From: Bacteroidia bacterium
Lineage (GTDB): Bacteria > Bacteroidota > Bacteroidia > J057
NCBI GenBank assembly: GCA_030430575.1
Contig: JAUIKF010000022.1
Coordinates: 54,441 to 118,440, forward strand
Length of the DNA: 64,000 nucleotides
Direction: 5' to 3'
Shown piece by piece: positions 53,345 to 61,894 of this stretch. The notes under the pieces are model-generated. The model ran no database searches. It saw only the letters and a list, made by a program, of their open reading frames with translations, and had not been told where the DNA came from. The position numbers were made by a program, and so were the translations under genes. Position 1 is the stretch's first letter. The number at the start of each line of letters is the position of its first letter.

Positions 53345-53608
53345 TTAATTTACGTACTGAAGTGCCTCTTCTAGCTCTTCTGGTAATTTTACACTGTAAA
53401 TAATCTTTCGGACTGTGTCAAATTGCAAGTAAGCGTACTCCTCAAGGATTTGATCGATCGCGTCCGCCGATCGAATACCCGCCTTACGAAGTTCCAGGTA
53501 GCGTCGCTTGATCTGGAAGTCTCGCAAGACTTTTTTGTTGAGAAGGTTTAGTTTCAGTAAAGTACTGTAAAGTTCGTCTGAGACGATCTGATAGATTGGA
53601 TTACTCAT
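53345..53608 (-). CDS. Small hypothetical helical protein, possibly DNA-binding
   Basis: An 87-residue all-helical protein. The middle RRYLELRKAGIRSADAIDQILEEYAYLQFDTVRKIIYS reads like the C-terminal helix-turn-helix of Mor-like or resolvase-type DNA-binding proteins (YxxLrxxGxxxxdAixxixxeYxyLsxxTVrkIiy). The family and target are not recognised. It has its own terminator and lies 74 bp downstream of the preceding minus-strand porin gene's region, so it could be monocistronic. An alternative is a small structural or phage-derived protein. Confidence 0.65.
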   Translation of the reverse strand: MSNPIYQIVSDELYSTLLKLNLLNKKVLRDFQIKRRYLELRKAGIRSADAIDQILEEYAYLQFDTVRKIIYSVKLPEELEEALQYVN

Positions 53609-53682
53609 AGACCCTCCTTTAACCGTTAAACATTGATTAAAGGTAACCGTGCGTCATAAGAGGCATATTTTAGGTTGAAACA

Positions 53683-55311
53683 TTAAAAAAGAAACCCAAC
53701 TGTTAGTGCAAAAGAATTGCTCGTCAGGGTATTGATCAATACTGGATCAAAAAGTTCGGCGTCTTCAGTTGAATATGGACTGGACTTCTCCGTAGTCCGC
53801 TGGTTAACATAAGCAACGTCAATATAATAATTCGGTTGCCTAACACCAAGACCTAAAGTGAATAAGGTTCTTTGGGGATCGACAGAAAGGACCTCTCCTA
53901 AGTTGTTAATGTCTTCATATTGGCGGGCTTCATCCCCTAAAGCTGCGCCATAGAGCCCAAAACCAGCGCGGGCCCGCACGATGTCTAGTCTCACCTCTCC
54001 GCCCACTCTCAGATTGACCCCCATTTTGAAGAGATCTTGTATTTGGTCATTTTCAAATGCAAAATCATAATAAGCAGGATCAGTTTCTACATAACCAGAC
54101 TTTAAACGAGCTGCTGTATAATCAACAACTTCAAGGTCAGCGGTAAGGAAGCCCCTTTTCCCAAATAAATACATGGCGCCAATATTGACTCGATATGGAG
54201 TAGTGACGGCATATTCTGATTGGGAACGGGGAGTTGTGACACTGGTGGTCGTATCTCGATCACTGACTTGGAGGAGGTTCACATCTAAGTTATGATTATG
54301 GTCCATAGCGAGGTCAAATTCGTCAGTGAGCGAAATATAAGTAGGGGTCTGTAAACCTATGCCTATGCGCAGCTGATCTGTTGGCCTGACAATAACGCCC
54401 AATTTTCCATTGATGCCAGTGCCACGAACCATTAGTCTTTCTTCTTGCGTCAAAGAATTGAAGGGGAATTCAAGAGGAATTCCACCATTTGGGTCAAAGA
54501 TGTAGTTTTGGTGGAGGTCGTTTACATCAGTCTCTTCAAACCGGAAGCGTTGATCATAACGCAAAGATTGGATCCCAATCCCCAATCCGATAAAAAGAAA
54601 ATTATCGATATTTCCTCCGCCAGCAATGTACCACTCATTGCGCCTTCCACTTTCAGTCAAACGATACCGCTGAGCGACTTCTCCTCCCGTACCTGCACCG
54701 AAGTAGGTGTCGAAAGCAGGCGTTTCTTCCACATCAATGGCAAATGCATCCCATGCAAGACCTGCAAAAGAATTAGGGTCCAGATTGGCGGGTTGAATGC
54801 CGTTAGCGAGTTCTGCATATCGGTCGGTGATAGAGCTATAAGGATTGTAGCCTGTCACGTCAGTTTCTCGGTAAAAGTTCTCGATTTGGTTGAACCCAAA
54901 GGCAATGGTGTATTTTAACAATCCCCTTTCTGCTGCCCTCCTATCTCGTCCATATCCTGTATAGACAGTGCCATTAGCTGCGATTCCAAGGCTTGATAGG
55001 CCAAAGTTGGACCTGGAGGCGCTGCCCATACCATCTAGGAATTCTCCATCAGACTTGATATTTCGGAGAGTTGGGGTAAAAACAAAGTCAGATCGACGAT
55101 AGAATCCTAGCCCCGCGGGATTGAGCGTGGCTGCAGATAGGTCGGCTCCCATAGCTGATGTCGCTCCAGCGAGCCCTAGGGAGCGTGCTGTGCCTGTAAT
55201 GGTGGTTTGGGAGAACCTGAGGGCATCAATTTCATTTTGTGCTTGCACGGATAAGGACGAGGCAATAATCATTGCTACAAACCAGCACACAATGGGCGAT
55301 AAGTAGTTCAT
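53683..55311 (-). CDS. Outer membrane transport protein, FadL/OmpP1 (TodX) family
   Basis: A 542-residue beta-barrel protein with a signal peptide (SSLSVQAQ). It begins ALRFSQTTITGTARSLGLAGATSAMGADLSAATLNPAGLGFYRRSDF, the N-terminal hatch pattern of the family (Gly/Ala-rich with NPAGLG). It continues with amphipathic strands and ends NSFALTVGFLF, with a terminal Phe typical of outer-membrane insertion. Members import hydrophobic compounds such as fatty acids or aromatics; the substrate is unknown here. Confidence 0.9.
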   Translation of the reverse strand: MNYLSPIVCWFVAMIIASSLSVQAQNEIDALRFSQTTITGTARSLGLAGATSAMGADLSAATLNPAGLGFYRRSDFVFTPTLRNIKSDGEFLDGMGSASRSNFGLSSLGIAANGTVYTGYGRDRRAAERGLLKYTIAFGFNQIENFYRETDVTGYNPYSSITDRYAELANGIQPANLDPNSFAGLAWDAFAIDVEETPAFDTYFGAGTGGEVAQRYRLTESGRRNEWYIAGGGNIDNFLFIGLGIGIQSLRYDQRFRFEETDVNDLHQNYIFDPNGGIPLEFPFNSLTQEERLMVRGTGINGKLGVIVRPTDQLRIGIGLQTPTYISLTDEFDLAMDHNHNLDVNLLQVSDRDTTTSVTTPRSQSEYAVTTPYRVNIGAMYLFGKRGFLTADLEVVDYTAARLKSGYVETDPAYYDFAFENDQIQDLFKMGVNLRVGGEVRLDIVRARAGFGLYGAALGDEARQYEDINNLGEVLSVDPQRTLFTLGLGVRQPNYYIDVAYVNQRTTEKSSPYSTEDAELFDPVLINTLTSNSFALTVGFLF

Positions 55312-55331
55312 ATACTGTTACAATTGGGTTC

Positions 55332-55365
55332 AAAAAAAAAAGGGCGAGGCGGGCTCACCCTTTTT
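55332..55365 (-). terminator. Terminator of the Arg/Thr-rich lipoprotein gene
   Basis: The imperfect stem AAAAAGGGCGAG (55337-55348) / CTCACCCTTTTT (55354-55365) is followed, on the minus strand, by a run of T residues (the A-run from 55332 on the plus strand). Confidence 0.75.
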
Positions 55366-55444
55366 GAAGTTATATAATATTGAATGACTGATTATTAATT
55401 AAAAGGTAGCTCATTACCTTGTGATTAATAATTCAATTTATGTG

Positions 55445-56737
55445 TTAGTTCCTTTTGGATGGCCTTCTTGAAGAATTGCCACCACTTGGACGAGGTGTCG
55501 TAGATCTCGTTCTATTCTGGGGAGTATAGCTCCTATTGCGACTAGGAGATGGACTTGTCGTTGTACGACGAGAAGGGGTATAAGTCCTTGTCCTATTTTG
55601 TGAAGGAGACGTAGACCGATTTTGAGGGGTATAAGTTCTCGTCCGATTGGGGCTGGTATTGGTCCGACGATTTTGGGGGGTATAGGTCCTTGTTCTCGTC
55701 CGATTTGGGGAAGTATTGGTACGTGTTCTAGAAGGGGTATTGTTTACACCTGTATTCCTGGTGTTGTTGCGAGGGGTGTATGTGCCAGTTCGTGGAGCGG
55801 TATTGGTTCGGGTACGTGTAGTTGCCTGCTCTGCTCTTGTCCGAGGTCTCAAGTATTGGCTATTGCGCGCATTGCGGGTTGTGCCATTGGTAGCTGTAGG
55901 CGTACCCGTACGAGGGTTATTGACGGTAGCACGTCCTGTGCGGCCATTTGGACTCGCAACTCTACTGGTCCTTCCACCTGGCTTATAATTATTGTTATTC
56001 CTGTTGCCAGAAGTCACTCCAGAGTTGAGCGAGCGAGTGCTGGTTCTTCTTGCTTGGGTATAAGTCCTTGCACGTGAGTTGGATGTTCCAAGGTTTGAGC
56101 CATTCCCAGCACCTCCATAGTAGGAAGGTGGACAATAAGCATAACTTCCTCTGCTAAAGCTATTCCATCCCCATCCACGATTTACAGAATATGGATTCCA
56201 GGTGTTGTAGGGATTGTAGCCATAATAGGCATTGACAAATGGGTTGTAAGAGTTGTAAGACTGCCAAGGATTATAAGCGCCCCAAGGGTTGTAGCCAGTG
56301 GAGTAGGTAAATGACCAACCAGACCCAAAGCCGTAGTTTGGCGCGCCAAAGCGAGGCCTGGACCAGTCATACCAACCATTGCCATACCAGCTATTCCAAC
56401 TTTGGGTCCCCATGACATAGTAAAGGTCATTGGTGTAATAGGGATCATAATACCGCCAGGAATTGATGCCTGGCTGGTTGAAGCGGCGAATCCTTCGTGA
56501 AAAGGCAAAATCGTCGTCCTGGTAATAATCTTGATTGTAATTCTCTGTCTGACGGTCGTATCTTGAAGTACGCGTATTGCGGTCTTCATCGAAGTCTTTA
56601 GCTACTGCTACAGTTTCCGCTTGATCTTTGCTAGAAAAGTAGACATCATCATACTCTGAAGATGCATAACGGGTGCTTGTACAAGCCGTAGCCAGAAATG
56701 CGACAGATAGAACCAGAATAAAATGGTAAGTTTTCAT
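55445..56737 (-). CDS. Tyr/Asn/Trp- and Arg/Thr-rich lipoprotein with C-terminal repeats
   Basis: A 430-residue lipoprotein; the lipobox FLATAC places Cys at about residue 19. After an acidic head, residues about 85-200 are rich in Tyr, Trp, Asn, Gly and Pro (SWYGNGWYDW, GYNPYNTWNPYS). The last about 200 residues are basic, with repeats of RTRTYTPQNR, RTNTSPNRTRT and related words. The ATG 56737 start is preferred over an upstream in-frame TTG because it begins the signal peptide. No known family was recognised; similar low-complexity lipoproteins occur in Bacteroidota. A surface or matrix role is inference. Confidence 0.75.
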   Translation of the reverse strand: MKTYHFILVLSVAFLATACTSTRYASSEYDDVYFSSKDQAETVAVAKDFDEDRNTRTSRYDRQTENYNQDYYQDDDFAFSRRIRRFNQPGINSWRYYDPYYTNDLYYVMGTQSWNSWYGNGWYDWSRPRFGAPNYGFGSGWSFTYSTGYNPWGAYNPWQSYNSYNPFVNAYYGYNPYNTWNPYSVNRGWGWNSFSRGSYAYCPPSYYGGAGNGSNLGTSNSRARTYTQARRTSTRSLNSGVTSGNRNNNNYKPGGRTSRVASPNGRTGRATVNNPRTGTPTATNGTTRNARNSQYLRPRTRAEQATTRTRTNTAPRTGTYTPRNNTRNTGVNNTPSRTRTNTSPNRTRTRTYTPQNRRTNTSPNRTRTYTPQNRSTSPSQNRTRTYTPSRRTTTSPSPSRNRSYTPQNRTRSTTPRPSGGNSSRRPSKRN

Positions 56738-56957
56738 ATCGTTCAATTTATATTTTGTGCTGTATTTGACTTAACTGGAACACCTTACAAGTTAATCATT
56801 TTAGACGAAATTTGTTCTAAGTGTCACTAGATTCTTCTCATTCGTGTCTATTTACCTTTCTACGTTGCATTAATACAAAGTCTCGACTAATTTTGCCCTT
56901 CGTTTTTACACCCAGGAATCTCATATCGGGATGATTCCCCAAAATGCAAACTGCTTC

Positions 56958-58445
56958 ATGGCAAAAGGAAACAAACTTACGACTCGCGCAGAAAACTATC
57001 CAGAATGGTACAATGATTTGGTCAAGAAGGCCGATCTCGCCGAAAACTCGGAGGTGCGCGGCTGCATGGTGATCAAACCCTATGGCTACGCCATATGGGA
57101 ACGCATGCAACAGACCCTTGATCAAATGTTTAAAGATACGGGACACGTCAACGCATATTTCCCCTTATTTATACCGAAGTCCTTTCTCAGCAAAGAAGCA
57201 GACCACGTAGATGGCTTCGCCAAAGAATGTGCGGTTGTCACCCACCACCGCTTGATGAATGCCCCTGACGGGAGTGGGGTAGTCGTGGACCCCGATGCGA
57301 AACTGGAAGAAGAACTCGTGGTTCGCCCTACTTCTGAGACCATCATCTGGAGTACCTATCGCAACTGGATTCAGTCCTACCGCGACCTGCCCTTGCTGAT
57401 CAACCAGTGGGCCAATGTCGTGCGTTGGGAGCTGCGTACGCGCATGTTCTTACGTACAGCGGAGTTTCTATGGCAAGAAGGTCATACGGCGCATGCGACG
57501 CAGGAGGAGGCTGTAGAAGAAGCCGAACGCATGTTGGGCGTTTATGGGGACTTCGCAGAAGAAACCCTGGCGATTCCAGTGATCCGCGGTGTCAAAACAG
57601 AGCGGGAACGCTTTGCAGGGGCGCTGGATACCTACTGTATCGAAGGACTCATGCAAGATGGCAAAGCGCTTCAAGCTGGTACGTCCCACTTTTTAGGACA
57701 GAATTTTGCAAAGGCGTTTGACGTAAAATATGCGACCAAGGACAATAAGGAGGAATATGTCTGGGCGACGTCTTGGGGCGTAAGTACCCGCCTGATGGGC
57801 GCCTTGATTATGACCCATTCAGATGATGAAGGCTTGGTATTGCCACCTTCTTTGGCTCCGCATCAAGTAGTGATTGTGCCTATCTATCGCAAAGACGATG
57901 AGAAGGATAAAGTACTGGCTAAATGTGCGGAAATAGCGCAAACGCTAAAAACCGCTGGCATCCGCGTCAAACTCGACGATGATGACACCAAAAAGCCAGG
58001 CTGGAAATTCGCCGAATGGGAACTCAAAGGGGTACCTATTCGCATCGCTTTAGGCCCTCGTGACTTGGCCAACGGCAAGATCGAAGTCGCGCGTCGCGAC
58101 CTTAAAACCAAAGAGGTCATGGACCTCACCGATACGGTGGACGAAACGATGACTGCCCTATTAGCAGACATCCAGACGCAGATTTACCAGAAAGCTAAGA
58201 CCTTCCGCGAAGAAAATACAACAAGCGTCGACACCTACGACGAATTTAAGGCGCAATTGGAAAAACCCATTCCAGGCTTTATCTACGCACATTGGGACGG
58301 AACCACTGAGACAGAAGAGAAGATTCAGGCTGAGACCAAAGCCACGATTCGTTGTATTCCCATCGGGAATGAGCAGGAAGAAGGGGTATGTATTTACTCT
58401 GGAAAACCTAGTAAGCAGCGAGTGCTGTTTGCGAAGGCGTACTAG
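56958..58445 (+). CDS. proS: Prolyl-tRNA synthetase (archaeal/eukaryotic type)
   Basis: Charges tRNA-Pro with proline. The 495-residue length and the lack of the large insertion domain of the bacterial type mark it as ProS type 3. Class II motifs are visible: motif 2 region [29 protein letters not shown], the loop [15 protein letters not shown], motif 3 [36 protein letters not shown], and the C-terminal domain ending RVLFAKAY. The ATG 56958 ([18 protein letters not shown]) is preferred over an upstream in-frame ATG at 56931. Confidence 0.97.
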   Translation: MAKGNKLTTRAENYPEWYNDLVKKADLAENSEVRGCMVIKPYGYAIWERMQQTLDQMFKDTGHVNAYFPLFIPKSFLSKEADHVDGFAKECAVVTHHRLMNAPDGSGVVVDPDAKLEEELVVRPTSETIIWSTYRNWIQSYRDLPLLINQWANVVRWELRTRMFLRTAEFLWQEGHTAHATQEEAVEEAERMLGVYGDFAEETLAIPVIRGVKTERERFAGALDTYCIEGLMQDGKALQAGTSHFLGQNFAKAFDVKYATKDNKEEYVWATSWGVSTRLMGALIMTHSDDEGLVLPPSLAPHQVVIVPIYRKDDEKDKVLAKCAEIAQTLKTAGIRVKLDDDDTKKPGWKFAEWELKGVPIRIALGPRDLANGKIEVARRDLKTKEVMDLTDTVDETMTALLADIQTQIYQKAKTFREENTTSVDTYDEFKAQLEKPIPGFIYAHWDGTTETEEKIQAETKATIRCIPIGNEQEEGVCIYSGKPSKQRVLFAKAY

Positions 58446-58454
58446 TCTGAATTG

Positions 58455-58624
58455 TCACTTTTTTTAGAAAAAAGTAACCAGATCCTTCGACTGGGCTCAG
58501 GACAAGAATCGAAACGGGCCAACCAAGGCCAACGCTTCTATCCGTCCCCCCACGCCCGTTTACTCAGAGTCTGTCTATCTTCAAAGGCTTTCGTGAGGGC
58601 TTTGCCGTTCATCCCAGCCGCACA
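58455..58624. repeat. Dispersed element, copy 2 (GAAACGGGCCAACCAAGGCC type)
   Basis: Same module as 11416-11515: CACTTTTTTTAGAAAAAAGTAACC, then GAATCGAAACGGGCCAACC, then TCCGTCC and CGCCCGTTT, ending CATCCCAGCCGCAC. Relative to copy 1 it carries an insert of about 26 bp (58481-58506, including TTCGACTGGGCTCAGGAC, a word I recall from many genomes) and another of about 45 bp between CCCGTTT and CATCCCAG. It starts 9 bp after the proS stop. Confidence 0.8.
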
Positions 58625-58660
58625 AACTAGCAGAGTCATATTGATTCTGCTAGTTTTTAC
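58624..58660 (+). terminator. Terminator after proS and the dispersed element
   Basis: AAACTAGCAGA and TCTGCTAGTTT pair around GTCATATTGAT, followed by TTAC and a T-rich stretch. It shares no sequence with the terminator after copy 1 at 11530. Confidence 0.8.
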
Positions 58661-58709
58661 TTTATTGCCTCTGCTAAATCAATTTCGTCATACAGGGTAG
58701 AAGAATAGG

Positions 58710-58985
58710 TCAATCATCTTCGACAATATTGATATAAGTTCCCCCAAGGCTGAATATATGGTATCCACAATGCTCTGTGAATACGCCCACTTCATCAAAT
58801 TCAGGGGCATTGATGACCAAAGGATAAAGGAATTCAGCATAGGAGCCATCTTCAAATTTAATCACTGCTTTATTATTGGTGAAAAATTCATAGGCACTTA
58901 ACCTATCACGTGTGGGTTCTCCGTGGCGAGTCAAGTATTCCTTGATCTTTTTCTTCCATCTTTCTGGTAAGTCTTCGTGTTTCAT
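58710..58985 (-). CDS. Small hypothetical protein
   Basis: A 91-residue soluble protein (MKHEDLPERWKKKIKEYLTRHG, then VIKFEDGSYAEFLYPLVINAPEFDEVGVFTEHCGYHIFSLGG). The second half alternates strands as in small alpha/beta immunity-like proteins, but no family is recognised. It is the third gene of a minus-strand unit with the membrane protein at 59004 (18 bp upstream) and the tetratricopeptide-type protein. Confidence 0.7.
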   Translation of the reverse strand: MKHEDLPERWKKKIKEYLTRHGEPTRDRLSAYEFFTNNKAVIKFEDGSYAEFLYPLVINAPEFDEVGVFTEHCGYHIFSLGGTYINIVEDD

Positions 58986-59003
58986 TGAGAGAATAAATAG
59001 CGA

Positions 59004-59492
59004 TTAGAATAAAGAAGCGCCCTTTCTGGTCAAGAAAAAACACACAATGGCACCTAGTAAATTGTAAGGAATTGAAAAGGCAATTACCCACAAACCATAA
59101 GGCCCATCATTAAATCCATTCTTTATCAGCTTTTCTTGCCATTGTTGAGGGAAAAAGCCTGCCTCCATATCGTGGAGATGCCAGAGCATTCCCCCATAAT
59201 GAAAGCTCGCAAGCATTGACAATATTACGATCAAAACCGTCATCGCCACCTGTCCCCAGAAATGCTGCGCCAAAAAGCTTTCTGCCAATGCGGTTGCGAT
59301 TAATCCATAGCAAAAGCAGGGGATTAAGATATATGGAATCGGGTATTGATTGTGGTATTGGATCATCCTGAATAAAGCCCCAAATACCCGATGTCTAGGC
59401 ATCACCAGCCACAGGAGATAATATCCGGCTGTCGCCAGTAAAACACTGGCGAGCCAGAAAAAGGCGAGTCTTTTGAGGTGTGTGGCGATCAT
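59004..59492 (-). CDS. Hypothetical four-helix membrane protein
   Basis: A 162-residue protein with four hydrophobic segments (LAFFWLASVLLATAGYYLLWLV, ILIPCFCYGLIATALAESFL, VAMTVLIVILSMLASFHYG, LWVIAFSIPYNLLGAIVCFFL). Its ATG overlaps the stop of the upstream gene by 4 bp (ATGA), so translation is coupled. Function is unknown. Confidence 0.75.
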   Translation of the reverse strand: MIATHLKRLAFFWLASVLLATAGYYLLWLVMPRHRVFGALFRMIQYHNQYPIPYILIPCFCYGLIATALAESFLAQHFWGQVAMTVLIVILSMLASFHYGGMLWHLHDMEAGFFPQQWQEKLIKNGFNDGPYGLWVIAFSIPYNLLGAIVCFFLTRKGASLF

Positions 59493-60472
59493 TTCCTAAA
59501 CCAAGACAGCAACCAGTTTCTTTTTGGCTGTTTTTTTATCGCGTCTACCAGATACATATATGAAGGGTCACAAGCCTCCATTTCGCGGAAATAGGCTTCT
59601 GATTGCGCTATGTTTTTTGCAGCCTTTTCAATCATCCCCATATAATATAACATCTGAATCAGGTTATAGTGATCGGCTTCTGCCCGGAAAATGGGGAGTA
59701 CCTGATTAAAAGCTTCTTTTGCTTTTGGGTAATCTTTCTGTTGAAAATATGCGATGCCTTCCAGGGCATGACAGATATAGAAATCAGGATTCGTTTCTCG
59801 ATACTTTTTTACCGCGGCCAATACTTCACGGTATTTTCTAAGATCTACATTTGTATTGGCATATTCTAGCAAAAGCGGTCCATTTTCTGGCCATTTTTTC
59901 AGCGCATTTGTAAGCATCTTTTTAGCTAATTTCAATTGCCCCTGTTCCTTTTTTTGTTCTACTTCATCCAGCAATTGTTCTATTTCATCTTCCTCTTCTG
60001 TAGAAAGCGGAACCGCCTTTGGCACCTCATAGCGCTCCTGATCAGCTTCCGTAATCAGGTCCCCATGCAGCACAGCGTCTATAAACGCTTGGGGGGGGAG
60101 ATAGCTATTTTCAACGATATACTCATAGATCATGGTCGGCGCACCATAGAACTTGCTTTCATAAGCAAAATGAAGTTCCCCATTGCCAATAAAAATAATG
60201 GAGTAATCCTTCAACAAGTGTGGAATATGGTGTTGATAGTGGGCTTTTATTTCTGGATCGCCTGGAAGTAATTCGTTTTGATGAAAACCCCGTGTCAAAT
60301 TCACTCTTGGATTGACCTCACTGGAAAGGATTGCAGCCAATTTGGCTACAAATGCTATGGGGGCCTTTCCTTGTGGATAGGGATGTTCTTTATCTAACCA
60401 CCCGATAGCTAGCATAGGGCCATATGAAGGTCGGAAATATTCGTAGAAAGTGAGATCAGGGAAGAAAGCCAT
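59489..60472 (-). CDS. Hypothetical protein with N-terminal FPDLTFYEYF domain and C-terminal TPR-like helices
   Basis: A 327-residue soluble protein. The N-terminal about 75 residues (MAFFPDLTFYEYF, AIGWLDKEHPYPQG) resemble a domain seen in uncharacterised and immunity-like proteins. Residues about 80-150 follow without a known fold. The C-terminal half from about 170 has three to four tetratricopeptide-like helix pairs (KMLTNALKKWPENGPLLLEYANT, GIAYFQQKDYPKAKEAFNQVLP). It is the first gene of a three-gene minus-strand unit. I have no function to offer. Confidence 0.72.
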   Translation of the reverse strand: MAFFPDLTFYEYFRPSYGPMLAIGWLDKEHPYPQGKAPIAFVAKLAAILSSEVNPRVNLTRGFHQNELLPGDPEIKAHYQHHIPHLLKDYSIIFIGNGELHFAYESKFYGAPTMIYEYIVENSYLPPQAFIDAVLHGDLITEADQERYEVPKAVPLSTEEEDEIEQLLDEVEQKKEQGQLKLAKKMLTNALKKWPENGPLLLEYANTNVDLRKYREVLAAVKKYRETNPDFYICHALEGIAYFQQKDYPKAKEAFNQVLPIFRAEADHYNLIQMLYYMGMIEKAAKNIAQSEAYFREMEACDPSYMYLVDAIKKQPKRNWLLSWFRK

Positions 60473-60553
60473 TATAAATTGTTTTGTCGAAAATTAAGAA
60501 GTATTCTTGGTAAAAAGCATTTTGCCTGAAGAATCAATAATTTATTATTCTCT

Positions 60554-61090
60554 ATGATTCTCGCCATCGACACATACTACTGGGAAGACAAGGCAAAAAC
60601 CGTAGGAATCGGATTTGAAACCTGGGGGAATGAGGAGGTATTGCTGATCCAGGAATCCTTTGAGGAAAAAGCGGCTCCTTATGTCCCGGGAGAATTCTAC
60701 AAAAGGGAATTGCCCTGTATTATGGGGTTGCTAGACTTGGTGGATAGCAGTTCCCTATCAACCCTCATCATCGATGGGTATGTCATCCTCAATGACGAAG
60801 GCAAATGGGGCCTCGGTGGCTATTTATACCACGAATTGGGACAGGCTATTCCCATCATTGGCGTTGCGAAGAGGAACTTCCATTCCAATACCCTTCACGT
60901 CAGGGAAGTGGTCAGAGGCGCCAGCAAAAATCCGCTATACGTTTCTAGTATGGGAATGGACCTCGACGAGGCCGCTGCGCATATCCAGCAGATGGACGGG
61001 CCGTTCAGGATGCCTGATTTACTGAAATTGGTGGATACCAAGACGAAAGAGGAAAATTCAAGTTCAAATTCAAATTCAGACTCATGCTAA
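60554..61090 (+). CDS. Endonuclease V-like protein
   Basis: A 178-residue protein with the endonuclease V core: the Asp in ILAIDTYYW (Asp6), GEFYKRELPCI (Glu52) and LIIDGYVIL (Asp74), which align with the catalytic carboxylates, plus GLGGYLYHELGQAIPIIGVAK and NPLYVSSMGMDLDEAAAHI. Endonuclease V cleaves next to inosine. The protein is shorter than the usual about 220 residues, lacking part of the N-terminus, and the tail NSSSNSNSDSC is encoded by a ttcaaa-type repeat, so its activity may be altered. Confidence 0.8.
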   Translation: MILAIDTYYWEDKAKTVGIGFETWGNEEVLLIQESFEEKAAPYVPGEFYKRELPCIMGLLDLVDSSSLSTLIIDGYVILNDEGKWGLGGYLYHELGQAIPIIGVAKRNFHSNTLHVREVVRGASKNPLYVSSMGMDLDEAAAHIQQMDGPFRMPDLLKLVDTKTKEENSSSNSNSDSC

Positions 61091-61305
61091 ATATGAAGAA
61101 AAATTTTAGGCTAGAAACGCGAAAACAAAAGATAATGCTTGAGATTGTGGCGGGCCTCGCTGCTTTGCTGGCAGGGACGCTGATGGGGGAGGGCGATGTG
61201 GTCCGAAACCTGATCTCTGGCGTTGTTTCAGCGGTTGTGGTGGTGCTGGTCACAGAGTGGTTGGTGAAAATCAAGAAAGGAAATGAGGTAGAGAAAAATG
61301 ATTAA
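61084..61305 (+). CDS. Small membrane protein
   Basis: A 73-residue protein with a basic N-terminus, two hydrophobic segments (MLEIVAGLAALLAGTLMG and LISGVVSAVVVVLVTEWLV) and a charged tail. It overlaps the endonuclease V-like gene by 7 bp, so translation is probably coupled. ATG 61093 is an alternative start. Function unknown. Confidence 0.6.
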   Translation: MLNMKKNFRLETRKQKIMLEIVAGLAALLAGTLMGEGDVVRNLISGVVSAVVVVLVTEWLVKIKKGNEVEKND

Positions 61306-61317
61306 CTAACCCCTAAT

Positions 61318-61827
61318 ATGACCCCTCAATTTTTTTATACAGATAAATATAACACATGGGATTACGTAACTATTTTGCTGTACCTCCTATGGACAATGAT
61401 TATTTATATTCGGCCAGAAAGAATGGGGAATATGGGAGGTTGGATTGCTAGTTATACGATTGGAACTCACCTCTTTTTGTACCTGCTTAATTATAAATCC
61501 TTACGAAAATTCAATGTTTGGATCGTCTGGATAGGGTTTTCTTTGGTGCATATTTATTTTTATCAAGATTTTGGGGCAAATACAGAATTCAAGCGACCAA
61601 ATGGTAGTGTTACTAATGGGTTGCAGTTTACTTGGGTAGCCCTGATTCTTTTTCAACTGCTTCGCCTAATAAGCATCAAGACGCAGGATGCTGATCTGGT
61701 TGCTCCTGCTGGGCCAAGCAGATTTGATCTTTGGGATAATCGCAGAACTAATTTTATTGATTATAGCTTGTTTGCCATATATATGGTAGTAATGACTGTA
61801 CTTGATGTTGTATTAGGGAATAATTAG
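61318..61827 (+). CDS. Hypothetical membrane protein
   Basis: A 169-residue protein with about four hydrophobic segments (VTILLYLLWTMIIYI, IASYTIGTHLFLYLL, VWIVWIGFSLVHIYFY, GLQFTWVALILFQLLRLI, LFAIYMVVMTVLDVVLG). It lies 12 bp after the preceding small membrane gene on the same strand, suggesting one operon with the endonuclease V-like gene. No family recognised. Confidence 0.7.
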   Translation: MTPQFFYTDKYNTWDYVTILLYLLWTMIIYIRPERMGNMGGWIASYTIGTHLFLYLLNYKSLRKFNVWIVWIGFSLVHIYFYQDFGANTEFKRPNGSVTNGLQFTWVALILFQLLRLISIKTQDADLVAPAGPSRFDLWDNRRTNFIDYSLFAIYMVVMTVLDVVLGNN

Positions 61828-61856
61828 GAATGAAGTATCATAAAAAGACAAAACAC

Positions 61857-61874
61857 ATGTTGTATATACAACAT
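61857..61874. promoter_or_regulatory. Operator palindrome of the MarR gene
   Basis: ATGTTGTATATACAACAT is a perfect 18-bp palindrome. The TTG at 61860-61862 inside it stands 20 bp before TACCTTCG (61883-61890), a near-consensus -7 box, so the operator covers the -33 element. It recurs, 15 of 18 bases, at 62361-62378. Confidence 0.8.
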
Positions 61875-61894
61875 AAATTACTTACCTTCGTATC

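Noticed and set aside
55622..56077. Plus-strand Arg/Cys/Gly-rich open frame
   Set aside because: It lies antisense to the Arg/Thr-rich lipoprotein and mirrors its codon bias.
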